Source: Anabaena minutissima FACHB-250 (GTDB taxonomy: Bacteria; Cyanobacteriota; Cyanobacteriia; Cyanobacteriales; Nostocaceae). From it: a stretch of 64,000 nucleotides of DNA. The notes beneath the pieces are model-generated. The model ran no database searches. It had not been told where the DNA came from and saw only the letters and a list, made by a program, of their open reading frames with translations. The translations under genes were made by a program, and so were the position numbers. Within the stretch, counting starts at the first letter, position 1. Every line of letters starts with the position of its first letter. Below, in pieces: positions 36,935 to 47,831 of this stretch. The stretch is from positions 140,578 to 204,577 of the forward strand of contig NZ_JACJRG010000009.1 in assembly GCF_014697125.1 (NCBI RefSeq), written 5' to 3'.

Positions 36935-38023
36935 ATGAATCTGAACTTCGAGAACTCCCTTAGGTCTATTGGCATTGCTAACCCTAGCGGCACCGGCTGG
37001 TTGGCAGTAGTGTTTACGTTTATATTGGCCTGGTTGGTAACTTGGCGTTTAATTCCCACAGTACGTAAATTTGCTTTGCGGGTGGGTTGGGCTGACCAAC
37101 CAAATGCGCGAAGACTCAACCGAGAACCATTGCCAAATGCAGGAGGTTTAGCTATTTATGCGGGAGTAATTGCCGCATTGGTATTAGCTATCCTTTTACG
37201 ACCCATTGAACTGCAAAATGTATTAGCTCAGGTATTGACTATTTTACTGGGAGGTTCAATTCTAGTCTTGGTCGGCTTTATTGACGATCAGTTCGGATTA
37301 CCCCCCTCTGTGCGCTTGTGGGCGCAAATTATCACGGCATTATTACTTTTTGCCAATGGTATTAGCGTAGATGTTCCTCTAGGTACGCCAATTGACTCCA
37401 TTTTTTCAATGTTGTTGACAGTGCTGTGGATTGTCGGTATTACCAACGCTGTCAACTTGATGGATGGTATGGATGGTTTGGCTGGAGGAATCAGTTTTAT
37501 TACTGCCATGAGTTTACTAGGGGTTTCTGCTCAGTTTCCCAATCGCGCAGCAGCTACCTTAGTCTTAGCCGCCTTGGGTGGTGCAGCTTTGGGATTTTTG
37601 CGCCATAACTTCCATCCTTCAAGGATCATCATGGGTGATGCTGGGGCATACTTTTTTGGTTATGTGTTGGCGGCAACAAGTATTTTAGGTAACCTACAAC
37701 GTAATACCATATATGCCCTTGGCCCCTCAATTTTATTCTTGTTGTTGCCAGTGCTAGATACAACGCAAGTATTTATCCGCCGGTTATTAGCAGGCAAAAA
37801 TCCCCTCAGTACCCCCGGTAAAGACCACCTACATCACCGTTTACTCGCTTGGGGATTCTCCCAACGTCGAGCTGCATTTACTCTGTGGTTAATCACTTTA
37901 TTGTGCAACTTGCTAGCAATGAGAATCCAAGGTATGAGCTTGGCTGTAATGATGACCACTAGCAGCAGCATCATCCTCCTGCTCGGCTTTACAGTTTGGC
38001 AAAGGCTACGCCAGCAGCCTTGA
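36935..38023 (+). CDS. Undecaprenyl-phosphate sugar-1-phosphate transferase (WecA/MraY family)
   Basis: A 362-residue membrane enzyme with about ten membrane segments, of the polyprenyl-phosphate N-acetylhexosamine-1-phosphate transferase group (WecA/TagO/Rfe). Motifs present: PNAGGLAIY, FIDDQFGL (the Asp-Asp motif), NAVNLMDGMDGLAGG and GDAGAYFFGY, plus KDHLHHRLL with the His pair near the C terminus, which separates WecA-type from MraY. It starts a lipid-linked sugar chain for cell-wall or surface polysaccharide. The ATG at 36935 is almost touching GGGAG, so spacing is short. It is divergent from groEL. Confidence 0.88.
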   Translation: MNLNFENSLRSIGIANPSGTGWLAVVFTFILAWLVTWRLIPTVRKFALRVGWADQPNARRLNREPLPNAGGLAIYAGVIAALVLAILLRPIELQNVLAQVLTILLGGSILVLVGFIDDQFGLPPSVRLWAQIITALLLFANGISVDVPLGTPIDSIFSMLLTVLWIVGITNAVNLMDGMDGLAGGISFITAMSLLGVSAQFPNRAAATLVLAALGGAALGFLRHNFHPSRIIMGDAGAYFFGYVLAATSILGNLQRNTIYALGPSILFLLLPVLDTTQVFIRRLLAGKNPLSTPGKDHLHHRLLAWGFSQRRAAFTLWLITLLCNLLAMRIQGMSLAVMMTTSSSIILLLGFTVWQRLRQQP

Positions 38024-38046
38024 GAGTGTTGATTAGGGACTGGGAA

Positions 38047-38147
38047 TTTTAGATTTTAGATTTTAGATTTTGGATTTTGGATTGAATAATCTAAAATCCA
38101 CTCATTGCAAATCCACTCATTGAAGGGCTGGGGACTGGGGACTGGGT
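38047..38147 (+). repeat. Composite TTTTAGATTTTGGATT repeat, copy 3
   Basis: Forward copy, close to identical in its central 60 bases to 28568-28675. It ends in GGGGACTGGGGACTGGG units. Confidence 0.75.
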
Positions 38148-38174
38148 AGAATTTACGACCCGCTAACAATACTC

Positions 38175-38219
38175 ACTCAGCACGCTGCTCAACGCCCCGC
38201 TACCGCTAACAGCACTCAG
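38175..38219 (-). repeat. Dispersed GTTAGCGGTAGCG element, copy 6
   Basis: Reverse copy: read on the minus strand it gives TGCTGTTAGCGGTAGCGG then GGCGTTGAGCAGCGTGCTGAG. It lies 17 bases after the fabG stop (convergent spacer). Confidence 0.75.
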
Positions 38220-38235
38220 CACTCACTCACCCTCT

Positions 38236-38994
<759 letters not shown>

Positions 38995-39227
38995 CTATTC
39001 CTCAAAATTTTTAATTACCGCGCTAATTATTTTATGGTGATTTGTACCTAGAACTGATCAGGAATTCAAAATTCAAAAAATCATTTGATAGCCAAAATCT
39101 CTTTCCTAGTCACCAGTTCTCGGTCTCCAATCTATTTCGCAACAATAAAAACAAAATAATGTTACACCGTTTCTAGAAAGCAGACATTAAGATTGAATTC
39201 AATCAATAAGAAATTGGTGTGTGTCAC

Positions 39228-39545
39228 ATGACTACTAAAAAACAATTCAACAGCTTTGACGAGATGCTGTCTGATTCTGATGTACCTGTTTTAGTAGATT
39301 TTTATGCTGAATGGTGTGGCCCTTGTCAAATGATGGGGCCGATTTTAGAGCAAGTAAATACTCAACTAAAAGACCGTTTGCGTATTGTCAAAATTGACAC
39401 TGAAAAGTACACAGAACTGGCCACCCAGTATGAAATTTATGCTCTACCAACACTAGTATTGTTTAAGCAAGGTCAACCAGTTGATCGCATTGAGGGTGTA
39501 TTGCAAACCCCGCAGTTAGTCCAACGTCTGCAAGGTTTACTTTAA
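39228..39545 (+). CDS. Thioredoxin
   Basis: A 105-residue thioredoxin with the active-site WCGPC motif (DFYAEWCGPCQMMGP) and the usual IYALPTLVLFKQGQ segment with the cis-proline. It reduces disulfides in target enzymes, taking electrons from ferredoxin- or NADPH-thioredoxin reductase. I prefer the ATG at 39228; an upstream in-frame GTG at 39219 adds MCH, which is unlike the family. A stem-loop at 39557-39586 follows the stop directly. The exact type (m, x or y) cannot be decided from these features. Confidence 0.94.
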   Translation: MTTKKQFNSFDEMLSDSDVPVLVDFYAEWCGPCQMMGPILEQVNTQLKDRLRIVKIDTEKYTELATQYEIYALPTLVLFKQGQPVDRIEGVLQTPQLVQRLQGLL

Positions 39546-39556
39546 CTAATGTTAAG

Positions 39557-39586
39557 TTTAGAGGCGTGAAAATTCACGTCTCTAAA
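39557..39586. terminator. Hairpin after thioredoxin
   Basis: TTTAGAGGCGTGAA and TTCACGTCTCTAAA form a 14-base stem with one G-T pair and an AA loop, 12 bases after the stop and followed by a T-rich tail. Its AGAG(A/G)CG arms resemble the palindrome at 32392-32420. Confidence 0.75.
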
Positions 39587-39646
39587 TATTATTTTTGATG
39601 AATTGCACACCGACTAAAGATTTTTTGATCACGTTACTAAATAAAG

Positions 39647-40567
39647 TTAAGAACGGCGCACATTTAAACAACACCACTCTTTGCGTTTCCACATAGTAGC
39701 GACGACCCAACCATGTTTTTCTAAAGCTTCAGCAACAGAGTTTGATTGTTCTATTAAAATTCCACTGAAAATAGCCCAGGTGCTAGATTTACATATTTCG
39801 GTGATTTCTGGTACTAGTTGAATAATCACATCAGCCAAAATATTGCAGACGATACCATCTACTGGCCGTTCAATTAGTTTTTTTAAAATGTCTACGCTAC
39901 CTTCTGCTGGTACTATGCGTTCCGGGCTAACTTCATTGAGTGCGCGATTGCTAAAAGTTGATTGCACTGCTAAGGGGTCTGTATCCACCGCGTAGGCTTT
40001 CTCTGCTCCTAATAGCACTGCCCCGATTGAAAGGATACCAGAACCACAACCAATATCCGCAATTATTACAGGCTTTTGTTTACCACCTGTCCCCATAAAA
40101 GACTGGGGGACTTCACTTAAACGCATCTCTAGAGATTCCAAACACAGTTGAGTGGTGGCGTGATTGCCTGTCCCAAAAGCTACACCAGGATCAAGACGAA
40201 TAACTAACCTGTCTGAGTTTTCTGGTAATGGTAGCCATGCGGGGTTGATGAGAAAGCGATCGCCTATTTCTTGAGGATGCCAGTATTGTTTCCAACTAGT
40301 TGCCCAGTCTTCTTCATCAATTAGTTGCCAATTCAGGGTAGGACTAGATAATCCTACACACAGGGCATCTTGGCGCAACCAAAGCCCCAATGCGGCTAAA
40401 TCTAGTAACTCTGCTTGAAAGATTGGTAAGTAACCCTTGACTAAACACTCAGTCCCCTTACTTTCACTAGCTGAACCCCGACAACCAAAATCCTCCAATC
40501 GCCAGAAAACAGAGTCTTCTAACGCTGGTTCACATAAAATCTGTAGTTCCCACCAAGTGTTTGCCAT
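39647..40567 (-). CDS. prmA: Ribosomal protein L11 methyltransferase
   Basis: A 306-residue methyltransferase that trimethylates ribosomal protein L11. The N-terminal half has [25 protein letters not shown], then the PrmA signature [24 protein letters not shown] motif [23 protein letters not shown] and the NPPY-like motif [10 protein letters not shown]. Length fits the family. The start ATG at 40567 is only five bases from an array of GTGCTGA seven-base units, so the whole mRNA leader would be repeat sequence and there is no ribosome-binding site. serA lies upstream on the same strand, so they may share a transcript. Confidence 0.92.
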   Translation of the reverse strand: MANTWWELQILCEPALEDSVFWRLEDFGCRGSASESKGTECLVKGYLPIFQAELLDLAALGLWLRQDALCVGLSSPTLNWQLIDEEDWATSWKQYWHPQEIGDRFLINPAWLPLPENSDRLVIRLDPGVAFGTGNHATTQLCLESLEMRLSEVPQSFMGTGGKQKPVIIADIGCGSGILSIGAVLLGAEKAYAVDTDPLAVQSTFSNRALNEVSPERIVPAEGSVDILKKLIERPVDGIVCNILADVIIQLVPEITEICKSSTWAIFSGILIEQSNSVAEALEKHGWVVATMWKRKEWCCLNVRRS

Positions 40568-40878
40568 TTTTCAGTGCTGAGTGCTGAGTGCTGAGTGCTG
40601 AGTGCTGAGTGCTGAGTGCTGAGTAGGGAGTGCTGAGTGCTGAGTGCTGAGTGCTGAGTGCTGAGTGCTGAGTGCTTAGTTATGAGTGGTGAGTGCTGTT
40701 AGCGGTAGCGCGGCGTTTAGCCGGTGCTGAGTTATGAGTGCTTAGTTATGAGTGCTTAGTTATTTTCTTGATTGCTAACTTTTCACTCCTAACTTTTTTT
40801 TCACTGATTACAGACGAAATTAATCACATCTGTACTCAAAACTCCTTACTCAGCACTCCCTACTCAGCACTCAGCACT
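40568..40878. other. serA-prmA spacer
   Basis: 311 bases with no gene. Most is the GTGCTGA array described separately; 40760-40878 is AT-rich and ends in CAGCACTCCCTACTCAGCACTC repeats just before the serA stop. Confidence 0.6.
40573..40760. repeat. GTGCTGA seven-base array with dispersed element, copy 7
   Basis: About fourteen near-perfect GTGCTGA units from 40573 to 40675, then GTGAGT/TATGAGT variants and one full GTTAGCGGTAGCGCGGCG element at 40693-40731. The array lies between serA and prmA. Confidence 0.85.
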
Positions 40879-42459
40879 TTATAAAGTTACTGTATACGCA
40901 TCCCGGATACCGGGTACTTTGGTAATCTCAGTTAAAATCCCGTCTGGTAAGGGATCATCAATGCTGAGAGCCATAACTGCATCACCACGGACGATTTTGC
41001 GACCTACCTGCATACTGGCAATATTGACATTAAAGCTTCCCAAGAGAGAACCTAGTTTGCCAATGATTCCTGGCATATCACGGTGTAAGGTAAACACCAT
41101 ATATTTACTAGGTGGGACGTTAATGGGGAAACCGTCAACATCAGTCAGGTGAATTTCCTTGTCACCCAACAATGCACCAGTTACAGAATGAGTACCTAAA
41201 GTACCTGTGGCTTCCAAACGTAATGAGCCGGCGTAGTCACGGGCAGAAGCGTCGCGGGTTTCGATGACGCGAATACCCCTTTCTTTGGCTTCGATGTTGG
41301 CGTTGACGTAGTTTACCCGTTCTCTGAGGGCTTGGTAAAGTAAGCCTTTGAGGGCGGCGATTACTAGAGGCTGACTCTTGTTAGTTGCAAGTTCCCCTTG
41401 GAGGCGGACGGTGAGTAACTCTACTCGTCCCCCGGCTAACTGTCCTACCAATTTCCCCAAGGTTTCTGCTAACTCCATATAGGGCTTGAGTTCTTCTAAG
41501 ACATCGGGGCCGAGTCCGGGGATATTAACGGCGGAACGGGCGGGTAGTCCTAGAAGTACGTCGCGGATTTGTTCAGCTACGTCTATGGCTACATTCACTT
41601 GAGCTTCTGCTGTGGATGCGCCTAAGTGGGGAGTGAGGATGATCTCTTTACCCAGCGATCGCAATTCTGATTCACCCAATGGTTCAGACTCGAACACATC
41701 CAAAGCTGCACCAGAGATTGTCCCGGCTTTAATGGCTGCGGCTAAGGCAGCTTCATCAATGATCCCACCACGAGCGCAGTTGATAATCCGGGCTGTGGGT
41801 TTCATTTTTGCCAGGGTTTCGGCATTAATGAGGTGGGTTGTTTCTGGGGTTTTGGGAATGTGCAGGGTGATGTAGTCTGCTTGCTGAATCAATAAATCTA
41901 AATCCACCAACTGACAGCCAATTTGTTCTGCCCGTTCTGTAGAAATGAAAGGATCGTAAGCTAGTAGTTTCATTCCCATCGCTTTGGCAACAGCAGCCAC
42001 ATGAGAGCCAATTTTACCTAAGCCGACGATACCGATAGTCTTCTTGTATACTTCAGACCCTACAAAAGTTTTGCGATCCCACACACCGCTTTTTACAGAA
42101 GCATTTGCATCAGGGATGTGACGAGCTAAAGACAACATCATCGCTAGGGCGTGTTCCGCCGCCGCAATGGTATTACCTTCAGGGGAATTAACTACAACAA
42201 TGCCTTTGCGGGTAGCAGCAGGCACATCTACATTATCTACACCAACACCGGCGCGACCGATGATTTTCAGCTGAGTACCTGCTTCGATAATTTCTTGAGT
42301 TACCCGCGTTCCCGAACGAATCATTAACGCGTCGTATTCACCAATAATTTCTATTAGTTCTGCTGGTTTGAGGCCTGTATTGACATCAACAGTAGCAACT
42401 TGCGAGAGAATGTCAATACCAGCCTGGTCAATAGGATCGGAGACGAGAACCTTAGACAT
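40879..42459 (-). CDS. serA: D-3-phosphoglycerate dehydrogenase
   Basis: A 526-residue SerA that oxidises 3-phosphoglycerate to 3-phosphohydroxypyruvate, the first step of serine synthesis by the phosphorylated route. It has the NAD-binding core ([21 protein letters not shown] at about residue 144), catalytic residues in [13 protein letters not shown] and [14 protein letters not shown], the intervening domain, and a C-terminal ACT domain ([20 protein letters not shown] onward) that in other species binds serine for feedback control. Length is standard for the long form. prmA lies downstream on the same strand past a repeat array. Confidence 0.96.
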   Translation of the reverse strand: MSKVLVSDPIDQAGIDILSQVATVDVNTGLKPAELIEIIGEYDALMIRSGTRVTQEIIEAGTQLKIIGRAGVGVDNVDVPAATRKGIVVVNSPEGNTIAAAEHALAMMLSLARHIPDANASVKSGVWDRKTFVGSEVYKKTIGIVGLGKIGSHVAAVAKAMGMKLLAYDPFISTERAEQIGCQLVDLDLLIQQADYITLHIPKTPETTHLINAETLAKMKPTARIINCARGGIIDEAALAAAIKAGTISGAALDVFESEPLGESELRSLGKEIILTPHLGASTAEAQVNVAIDVAEQIRDVLLGLPARSAVNIPGLGPDVLEELKPYMELAETLGKLVGQLAGGRVELLTVRLQGELATNKSQPLVIAALKGLLYQALRERVNYVNANIEAKERGIRVIETRDASARDYAGSLRLEATGTLGTHSVTGALLGDKEIHLTDVDGFPINVPPSKYMVFTLHRDMPGIIGKLGSLLGSFNVNIASMQVGRKIVRGDAVMALSIDDPLPDGILTEITKVPGIRDAYTVTL

Positions 42460-42844
42460 GATTAAATCATTAGATATGAGTTAGGAGTTTTGCTGCACAA
42501 GACTTTTTAGTTTAGTCTTTATTCGTGGCAGTTCAGCAAAAAATATTTGTTTTAATATCAACTCATGCTGCACTTACACCTCTTAAGACGAGGATAACAG
42601 AGTATGAGGTACAAGAATAGTCTGCTACTTCCTCCTATGTATCTCAAGATGAGTAGCTGCTGACACCATCTTTCAGATCAACCATGACTAGCACTTTTAC
42701 CCAAATTTTAGATAACGAATATCTTATCCGTTAAAGTCGCGCCTAACCCACCGCAGTCAAGAGGTGCGTTACGGCTAATTGGTAATTGCTCAAACTCTCA
42801 AATCTTCGCAGAGCCGTAACGCACCCTACTTAAATATTGACTAA
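42460..42844. other. serA upstream spacer with inverted repeat
   Basis: 385 bases between serA and rlmN (same strand). It includes a 14-base perfect inverted repeat GGTGCGTTACGGCT (42763-42776) and AGCCGTAACGCACC (42812-42825) close to the rlmN stop. No gene. Confidence 0.55.
42763..42825. repeat. GGTGCGTTACGGCT inverted repeat
   Basis: Perfect 14-base arms separated by 35 bases. It lies 20 bases after the rlmN stop and may end its transcript, or be a remnant of a dispersed element. No transposase is nearby. Confidence 0.65.
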
Positions 42845-43912
42845 TTACGAATTACTTATTCTCAATTGTCCACAGGCGGCATCAGCTTCTAAACCACGGG
42901 AATAGCGGACGCTAACAGCGATGTTTTGCTGTTGGAGAACTGTGACAAAAGCTTGAATCCGATCGTTCTTAGGACGTTTGTAATCAACTTCCTGAATGGG
43001 ATTGTAAGGAATCAAGTTGACATGACATTGAAATCCCCGCAGACGCTTGGCTAGTTGTAAGGCGTGTTCTGGTAAATCATTCACCCCAGCCAGCAAGATG
43101 TATTCAAAACTTACTCGTCTGCCAGTAATTTCCACATATTCCCGACATTCAGCCATTAAATCTTCGATGGGATAGGAACGCGCACTGGGGATAAGTTGTT
43201 CGCGCAGTGCTTGGTTGGGGGCGTGGAGACTTACAGCTAGGGTAACTTGGAGATGGTGTTCGGCTAACTCCCGAATGCGATCGCGGATTCCTACAGTCGA
43301 TAAAGTTAGCGATCGCTGTCCAATCCCCACATCTTGATTTAAACATTTAATTGCACCTAAAACATTCTCAGTATTTAACAACGGTTCACCCATGCCCATA
43401 AACACAACATGACTCACCCGTTGCTGAAAATCTTCTTGCACTGTTAATACTTGATCAACAATTTCGTGTCTGCCCAAATTACGTTTGTAGCCACCTTTCC
43501 CAGTAGCGCAGAAATCACACGCCATTGGACAACCCACCTGGGTAGATACGCAAACAGTTAAACGCTTATCTGTAGGAATCCCGACGGTTTCCACAATCTG
43601 CCCATCAGATAGTTGCAAAAGATACTTCACAGTGTCATCTGTTGCCACAGATCGATAGTGAATCTGAGAACGTCCGATGGGGATATCTGCAACATCTGCT
43701 CGCCATTGCTTCGGAAACGCAGAAATATCAGCTAGCGATCGCACTCCCTTGTGATAGATCCAATCATGGAGTTGCTTCCCTCTGTAAGCAGGTTGTCCCT
43801 GCTGCTGTACCCAAGCAGTTAACTCCGTCACCGAAGCACCGAGTAAGGGCGGCAAAGTTGTTGTTTCTGGGATGCTTGAGTTAACTGGGGAAACAAGAGG
43901 CGTAGCAGACAT
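42845..43912 (-). CDS. rlmN: 23S rRNA (adenine-2503) and tRNA (adenine-37) methyltransferase
   Basis: A 355-residue radical-SAM enzyme that methylates C2 of A2503 in 23S rRNA and of A37 in some tRNAs. The iron-sulfur motif CxxxCxxC is in [14 protein letters not shown]. The GMGEPLLN segment, the [15 protein letters not shown] region and the [12 protein letters not shown] motif are all present, and the C-terminal Cys (in ADAACGQLR) needed to resolve the methyl-cysteine intermediate is present at residue 348 or so. The N terminus has an extra Ser/Thr/Pro-rich stretch. Stands alone. No strong ribosome-binding site. Confidence 0.95.
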   Translation of the reverse strand: MSATPLVSPVNSSIPETTTLPPLLGASVTELTAWVQQQGQPAYRGKQLHDWIYHKGVRSLADISAFPKQWRADVADIPIGRSQIHYRSVATDDTVKYLLQLSDGQIVETVGIPTDKRLTVCVSTQVGCPMACDFCATGKGGYKRNLGRHEIVDQVLTVQEDFQQRVSHVVFMGMGEPLLNTENVLGAIKCLNQDVGIGQRSLTLSTVGIRDRIRELAEHHLQVTLAVSLHAPNQALREQLIPSARSYPIEDLMAECREYVEITGRRVSFEYILLAGVNDLPEHALQLAKRLRGFQCHVNLIPYNPIQEVDYKRPKNDRIQAFVTVLQQQNIAVSVRYSRGLEADAACGQLRISNS

Positions 43913-44093
43913 AAAAAATCACAAGTTGATGCTGAATCTCTATAGTACAACTTTCAAATCAAATTGGGCATTGGGTATTAGGCATCAACAGTGAACAGTT
44001 ACCAGTCACTTGATAACTGTTCACTGATTTAAGTCTCACTTGTCTTCCTCCTCTCTCTTGCCTCTTCCCAGCTTCTTGATAGCCCCCTTAAAT

Positions 44094-44447
44094 CTAACCA
44101 AAAGTTGAGCCGTTCCAGCCCCACATTGACCCTTTAGCATCAGCAAAATCGATATAAATGCGATTTTGGGGTACTCCAAGAGTTTGATTAATCTGCTGGC
44201 AAAAATCTTGACTCATCGCCTCAGTTTGATTGGGCTTCATTGTGCCAATACTCTTAATTTCTACATAACAAACTGGTTCTGTAGTGCCAGCAAAAGTCAT
44301 GGAAATTCCTGCTTCAAAGGCCGTCATCACATAAGATTCCGGTTTTCCCAAGTGCTTGGCTAACTTCGCTGAAAGGCTTTTCAACATAGCCTCAACTTCA
44401 GCTTTTTCCGGTGCAGATGCAGAAGTTTGGACTTTAATTAGAGGCAT
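44094..44447 (-). CDS. MIF-like tautomerase family protein
   Basis: A 117-residue protein of the tautomerase/macrophage-migration-inhibitory-factor superfamily. Pro at position 2 (MPLIKVQTS) is the catalytic base of this fold once Met is removed. The PESYVMTAFEAGISMTFAGTTEPVCYVEIKSIG middle and FADAKGSMWGWNGSTFG end are the MIF-type signature. Trimers of this fold act as phenylpyruvate tautomerases in vitro; the real substrate in cyanobacteria is unknown. It lies 81 bases downstream of cobM on the same strand, perhaps in one unit. It is normal in length. Confidence 0.9.
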   Translation of the reverse strand: MPLIKVQTSASAPEKAEVEAMLKSLSAKLAKHLGKPESYVMTAFEAGISMTFAGTTEPVCYVEIKSIGTMKPNQTEAMSQDFCQQINQTLGVPQNRIYIDFADAKGSMWGWNGSTFG

Positions 44448-44528
44448 ACTATCAATTCAAAACTCAAAATTCAAAATTTAATATTAACCTAAGTTGCTGG
44501 TGCAAGAAATCAATAGTCCCTATACCTA

Positions 44529-45311
44529 TCACCCAACCTGACGAAATAAGCGACTATACTCAGGATCATATAAGCGCGATCGCCCATTTGTTGACGATAA
44601 TGCTGGACTAATTATGTACAGCGTTGTACGCATCAGATTTTCTTGCTGAGTACAGTTTGCCATTTGGGTGAGAGGTACAACCCTAATTTTTTCATCTGGC
44701 CAGCCGATGCGGAAGCAAATAGCTACGGGGGTATCTGCTGGATAGTGTTCTAGTAATTTAGCCTGGGCATTTTCTACATGACGCGCACTCAGATATAAGC
44801 ACAAACTAGCTTGATGGGCTGCTAAAGAGGCTAGCTCTTCCCTGACAGGGACTTCTGTACGTCCGCTAATGCGCGTCAAAATGATGGTTTGCACTAAACC
44901 GGGGACAGTCAACTCAACATTGAGTTTAGCGGCTGCGGCTTGAAAAGCACTAATACCTGGGATGATTTCAAAGGGAATGTTAGCTTCAGCCAGAAGCTGC
45001 ATTTGCTCATGTATAGCACTGTAGAGACTGGGATCACCTGATTGGAGACGTACCACAGATTTTTGCTGCGATCGCACCTGTTCGATCATTAGAGGTAGAA
45101 TCTCTTCCAAAGTTTTATCAGCAGTGCGAATAATTTCCGCATCTTCCCGACAAAACTGCAAAAGCTGTTCCGGAATTAGCGAATCAGCAAATAAAATTAC
45201 ATCTGCCGCAGCGAGCAGTTTTTGAGCTTTGAGCGTTAGTAAATCTGGATCTCCGGGGCCTGCTCCCACAATATATACTTTTGGTTCTAAGAGGTTTTGA
45301 TTAACTTTCAT
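44529..45311 (-). CDS. cobM: Precorrin-4 C11-methyltransferase
   Basis: A 260-residue SAM-dependent uroporphyrin-III-family methyltransferase that methylates C11 of the corrin precursor in cobalamin synthesis. It starts KVYIVGAGPGDPDLLTLKA, then DVILFADSLI (an Asp-Ser-Leu motif characteristic of CobM), VRLQSGDPSLYSAI and VELTVPGLVQTIILTRISGRT. Length is typical. No cobalamin riboswitch is visible in the 250 bases upstream. A tautomerase gene follows. The reaction is inferred from the family and motif set. Confidence 0.9.
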   Translation of the reverse strand: MKVNQNLLEPKVYIVGAGPGDPDLLTLKAQKLLAAADVILFADSLIPEQLLQFCREDAEIIRTADKTLEEILPLMIEQVRSQQKSVVRLQSGDPSLYSAIHEQMQLLAEANIPFEIIPGISAFQAAAAKLNVELTVPGLVQTIILTRISGRTEVPVREELASLAAHQASLCLYLSARHVENAQAKLLEHYPADTPVAICFRIGWPDEKIRVVPLTQMANCTQQENLMRTTLYIISPALSSTNGRSRLYDPEYSRLFRQVG

Positions 45312-45502
45312 ACCTAAATTTCAATAAACCCTAAGTAATTACCAGGTGATATTTCACCCTCAAAAAATTTTTTGGGAATTTGCTCAGTATCTTTCCGGAT
45401 TATCCCTATAGGAGTAGTAGAGAGTAATGGTAGATGCACCCTGGTTAAGCCCTGGAGAAAACAAAACTCTGGGGCATTTTTTATTTTTGGGCATTATATA
45501 CT

Positions 45503-45560
45503 CACTGTCACCTGTCACCTGTCACCTGTCACCTGTCACCTGTCACCTGTCACCTCACTT
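45503..45560 (+). repeat. TGTCACC seven-base array
   Basis: Seven to eight copies of TGTCACC in tandem at about 45503-45555, directly beside the lgt stop codon (convergent side, 3' end of the unit). Confidence 0.85.
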
Positions 45561-45562
45561 CC

Positions 45563-46423
45563 CTACTCATCTTTCACGGGAGAAACCACGTCAGGTAAAG
45601 GACGTTTACGGAGATACAGCCACGCTAAACCAGCTAATCCCAAAGTTATGCCAGTAAGACTGACAACTTGTGCAATTCGTAATGGCCCTAGCATCAAACT
45701 ATCAGTGCGAAGTCCCTCGATCCAAAAACGTCCTAGGCTGTAAGCTACGAGGTAAAGCATAAATAATGTACCTACCCGTAGGCGTGGCTTACCCGATAAA
45801 CCACGAAAGAATAAAGTCAGAAGAAGAGCAAACACCATTAAATTCCACAGAGATTCGTAGAGGAAAGTGGGATGAAAATATTCAAAACTTGCTAACGCTG
45901 GTGGACGGCGTTCTAGTGGAATGTACAATTTCCAAGGCAAATTAGTAGGACGACCAAAAGCTTCAGAGTTGAAGAAATTACCCCAACGCCCGATCGCCTG
46001 TCCTAAAATCAGTGAAGGTGCGATTAAATCGGCTAATTGCCAAAAAGAAACCCGTTTAAGCTTGGCAAAAATCAGTGCAGCTAAAGTACCGCCAATAATT
46101 GCTCCATGAATGGCAATACCTCCTTGCCAAATAGCAATGATCCTGCCTGGATTTTGGGCATATTCTGACCATTCAAATAAAACGTAATAAATTCGGGCTG
46201 AGGGAATGGCTGCAATTACCAGCCAAATTGACAAATCACTCAGCAACTCTGGATTAACATGACGGCGTTTTGCTAAATACTGGGAAAGGCTAACACCGAT
46301 TAAGACAGCAGAAGCGATTAATAAGCCATACCAGCGAATAGTAATTGGGCCGATTTCCACCAGAATAGGGCCGGGGGAAGTAAATAAAAACGCCAAAGGC
46401 AAAGCAGAAAAATCCAGTGCCAT
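45563..46423 (-). CDS. lgt: Prolipoprotein diacylglyceryl transferase
   Basis: A 286-residue inner-membrane enzyme with seven membrane helices that attaches diacylglycerol to the lipobox cysteine of prolipoproteins. Signature elements are [14 protein letters not shown] and the Lgt signature [15 protein letters not shown], with the essential Arg and the [11 protein letters not shown] motif. The final third is typical of the cyanobacterial form. AGGGAA lies six bases before the ATG. It would serve, among others, the peptide-binding lipoprotein at 29583. The TGTCACC array stands right after the stop. Confidence 0.95.
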   Translation of the reverse strand: MALDFSALPLAFLFTSPGPILVEIGPITIRWYGLLIASAVLIGVSLSQYLAKRRHVNPELLSDLSIWLVIAAIPSARIYYVLFEWSEYAQNPGRIIAIWQGGIAIHGAIIGGTLAALIFAKLKRVSFWQLADLIAPSLILGQAIGRWGNFFNSEAFGRPTNLPWKLYIPLERRPPALASFEYFHPTFLYESLWNLMVFALLLTLFFRGLSGKPRLRVGTLFMLYLVAYSLGRFWIEGLRTDSLMLGPLRIAQVVSLTGITLGLAGLAWLYLRKRPLPDVVSPVKDE

Positions 46424-46458
46424 GTAAAATTCCCTAAATAGTCATTAGTAATTAGTGA

Positions 46459-46494
46459 ATGGGGATTGGGGATTGGGGATTGGGGATTGGGGTC
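46459..46494 (+). repeat. GGGGATT seven-base repeats
   Basis: Four to five copies of GGGGATT in tandem, in the divergent lgt-coaD spacer, followed at about 46536-46566 by TGTCACC units. Confidence 0.8.
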
Positions 46495-46619
46495 AAAAGA
46501 TTCTTTTCTTCTACCTTTTTACTTCTTTATCTTCCCTGTCACCTGTCACCTGTAACCTGTAACCTAATTTCGATATAATCTCCTCAGTAACTTTGATACA
46601 TTCAATATCGTGATTTATT

Positions 46620-47189
46620 GTGATTGCTATTTATCCCGGTAGCTTTGACCCCATTACTTTAGGACACCTCGATATTATTCAACGTGGTAGTCGGTTGTTT
46701 GATGAGGTGATTGTTGCCGTATTACGAAACCCAAATAAAGTACCACTTTTTAGCGTACCGCAACGCCTAGAACAGATTCGTTTGGCTACAAAACATCTAT
46801 CTAATGTGGAAGTAGACAGCTTTGATGGTTTAACTGTCAATTATGCCCAGCAACGAAAAGCACAAGTTATATTACGAGGTCTACGGGCTATTTCTGACTT
46901 TGAAGTAGAACTACAGATGGCGCATACTAATAAAACGCTTTTTACCCAAATCGAGACAGTTTTTTTAGCAACATCAAATGAGTATAGTTTTTTAAGTAGT
47001 AGTGTGGTAAAAGAGATTGCAAGATTTGGTGGTTCAGTCGATCATCTTGTCCCTCCGCTCATTGCCCTAGATATATACAAATGCTACAACCACAAGTATC
47101 CAATAGCGACCCCAATCGCAACGGAAGCTATCCCCCAGATTACGTCAACGGAATCTCCCCCGGAGAGATTCCCCAAGCAGGAAGTGTAG
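46620..47189 (+). CDS. coaD: Phosphopantetheine adenylyltransferase with C-terminal extension
   Basis: A 189-residue PPAT that joins ATP and 4'-phosphopantetheine to dephospho-CoA, the next-to-last step of CoA synthesis. It starts with GTG; the mature start [20 protein letters not shown] holds the T/HxGH nucleotide-binding motif, and the ATP-binding loop [21 protein letters not shown] is present. The usual length is about 160, so residues from about 160 on (a proline-, serine- and glutamate-rich tail) are extra. The last 109 bases overlap the start of the next gene in another frame, which is uncommon and may mean the tail was created by read-through. Confidence 0.93.
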   Translation: MIAIYPGSFDPITLGHLDIIQRGSRLFDEVIVAVLRNPNKVPLFSVPQRLEQIRLATKHLSNVEVDSFDGLTVNYAQQRKAQVILRGLRAISDFEVELQMAHTNKTLFTQIETVFLATSNEYSFLSSSVVKEIARFGGSVDHLVPPLIALDIYKCYNHKYPIATPIATEAIPQITSTESPPERFPKQEV

Positions 47190-47767
47190 ATATTCAAGAA
47201 GAACTTAATCGTCTAGAAGAAATTATGCTGACTAGTTTCCGTATCCCCCTGACGGGACGGACATTAGTAGATGAAGAAAAATTATTAGAACAGCTAGACT
47301 ACATCAGGGTTTCTTTACCGTCAGTGTTTCAGCAAGCCGCAGCTATTCTAGAACAAAAAGATGAAATTCTGCTAGAAGCGGAAGAATATGGACAGCAGCT
47401 TGTTGATGCAGCCCAAGCCAAAAGAGCGCAAATTTTGGCGGAGAGCGATATCATCAGGCAAGCGGAACACCAAGCTGAACAACTACGCCAACAAGTGCAG
47501 CAAGAGTGTGAGGCGATGATGAAGAATACTCTCAATGAGATTGATTTGAAGCGGCTTGCTTGTCAAGAAGAGTTGGAACAAATGCGACAAATTGCGATCG
47601 CCCAAGCTCAAGAAATTGAAGGTGGTGCGGATCAATATGCCGATCATGTCTTGGAAGGTATCGAACAAGACTTAAAAGATATGTTACGAATTATTACTAA
47701 CGGCAGACAACAACTCAGAGCAGATAGCCAATCACAGCAAAACTCACATTTTTATAAAAAGAAGTAA
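47081..47767 (+). CDS. DivIVA-like coiled-coil protein
   Basis: A 228-residue protein with a disordered, Pro/Ser-rich N terminus, a conserved block ([38 protein letters not shown], about residues 43-80) and a long coiled coil from about residue 86 to 205 ([22 protein letters not shown], then Gln/Glu/Ala-rich heptads). It belongs to a cyanobacterial group usually called DivIVA-like, but evidence for a role in division or polarity is lacking. The ATG at 47081 lies within coaD; a later in-frame ATG at 47225 would remove the overlap and cannot be excluded. No ribosome-binding site is strong for either. Confidence 0.8.
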   Translation: MLQPQVSNSDPNRNGSYPPDYVNGISPGEIPQAGSVDIQEELNRLEEIMLTSFRIPLTGRTLVDEEKLLEQLDYIRVSLPSVFQQAAAILEQKDEILLEAEEYGQQLVDAAQAKRAQILAESDIIRQAEHQAEQLRQQVQQECEAMMKNTLNEIDLKRLACQEELEQMRQIAIAQAQEIEGGADQYADHVLEGIEQDLKDMLRIITNGRQQLRADSQSQQNSHFYKKK

Positions 47768-47831
47768 ATATATTGATTTTTTTCTAGCCTCGTCTTTAAT
47801 CTGCTGTGAGGTGTTATTCCTTATCTTGCTT

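Noticed and set aside
40573..40675. CRISPR array
   Set aside because: The units are seven bases in direct tandem without spacers; this is a short tandem repeat array.
45312..45562. Possible cobalamin riboswitch before cobM
   Set aside because: I looked for the B12-box GCCACTG-type element on the minus strand and found none.
45372..45743. Frames on the plus strand across the TGTCACC array
   Set aside because: They consist mainly of translated seven-base repeats (CHLSPVT units) plus antisense of lgt.
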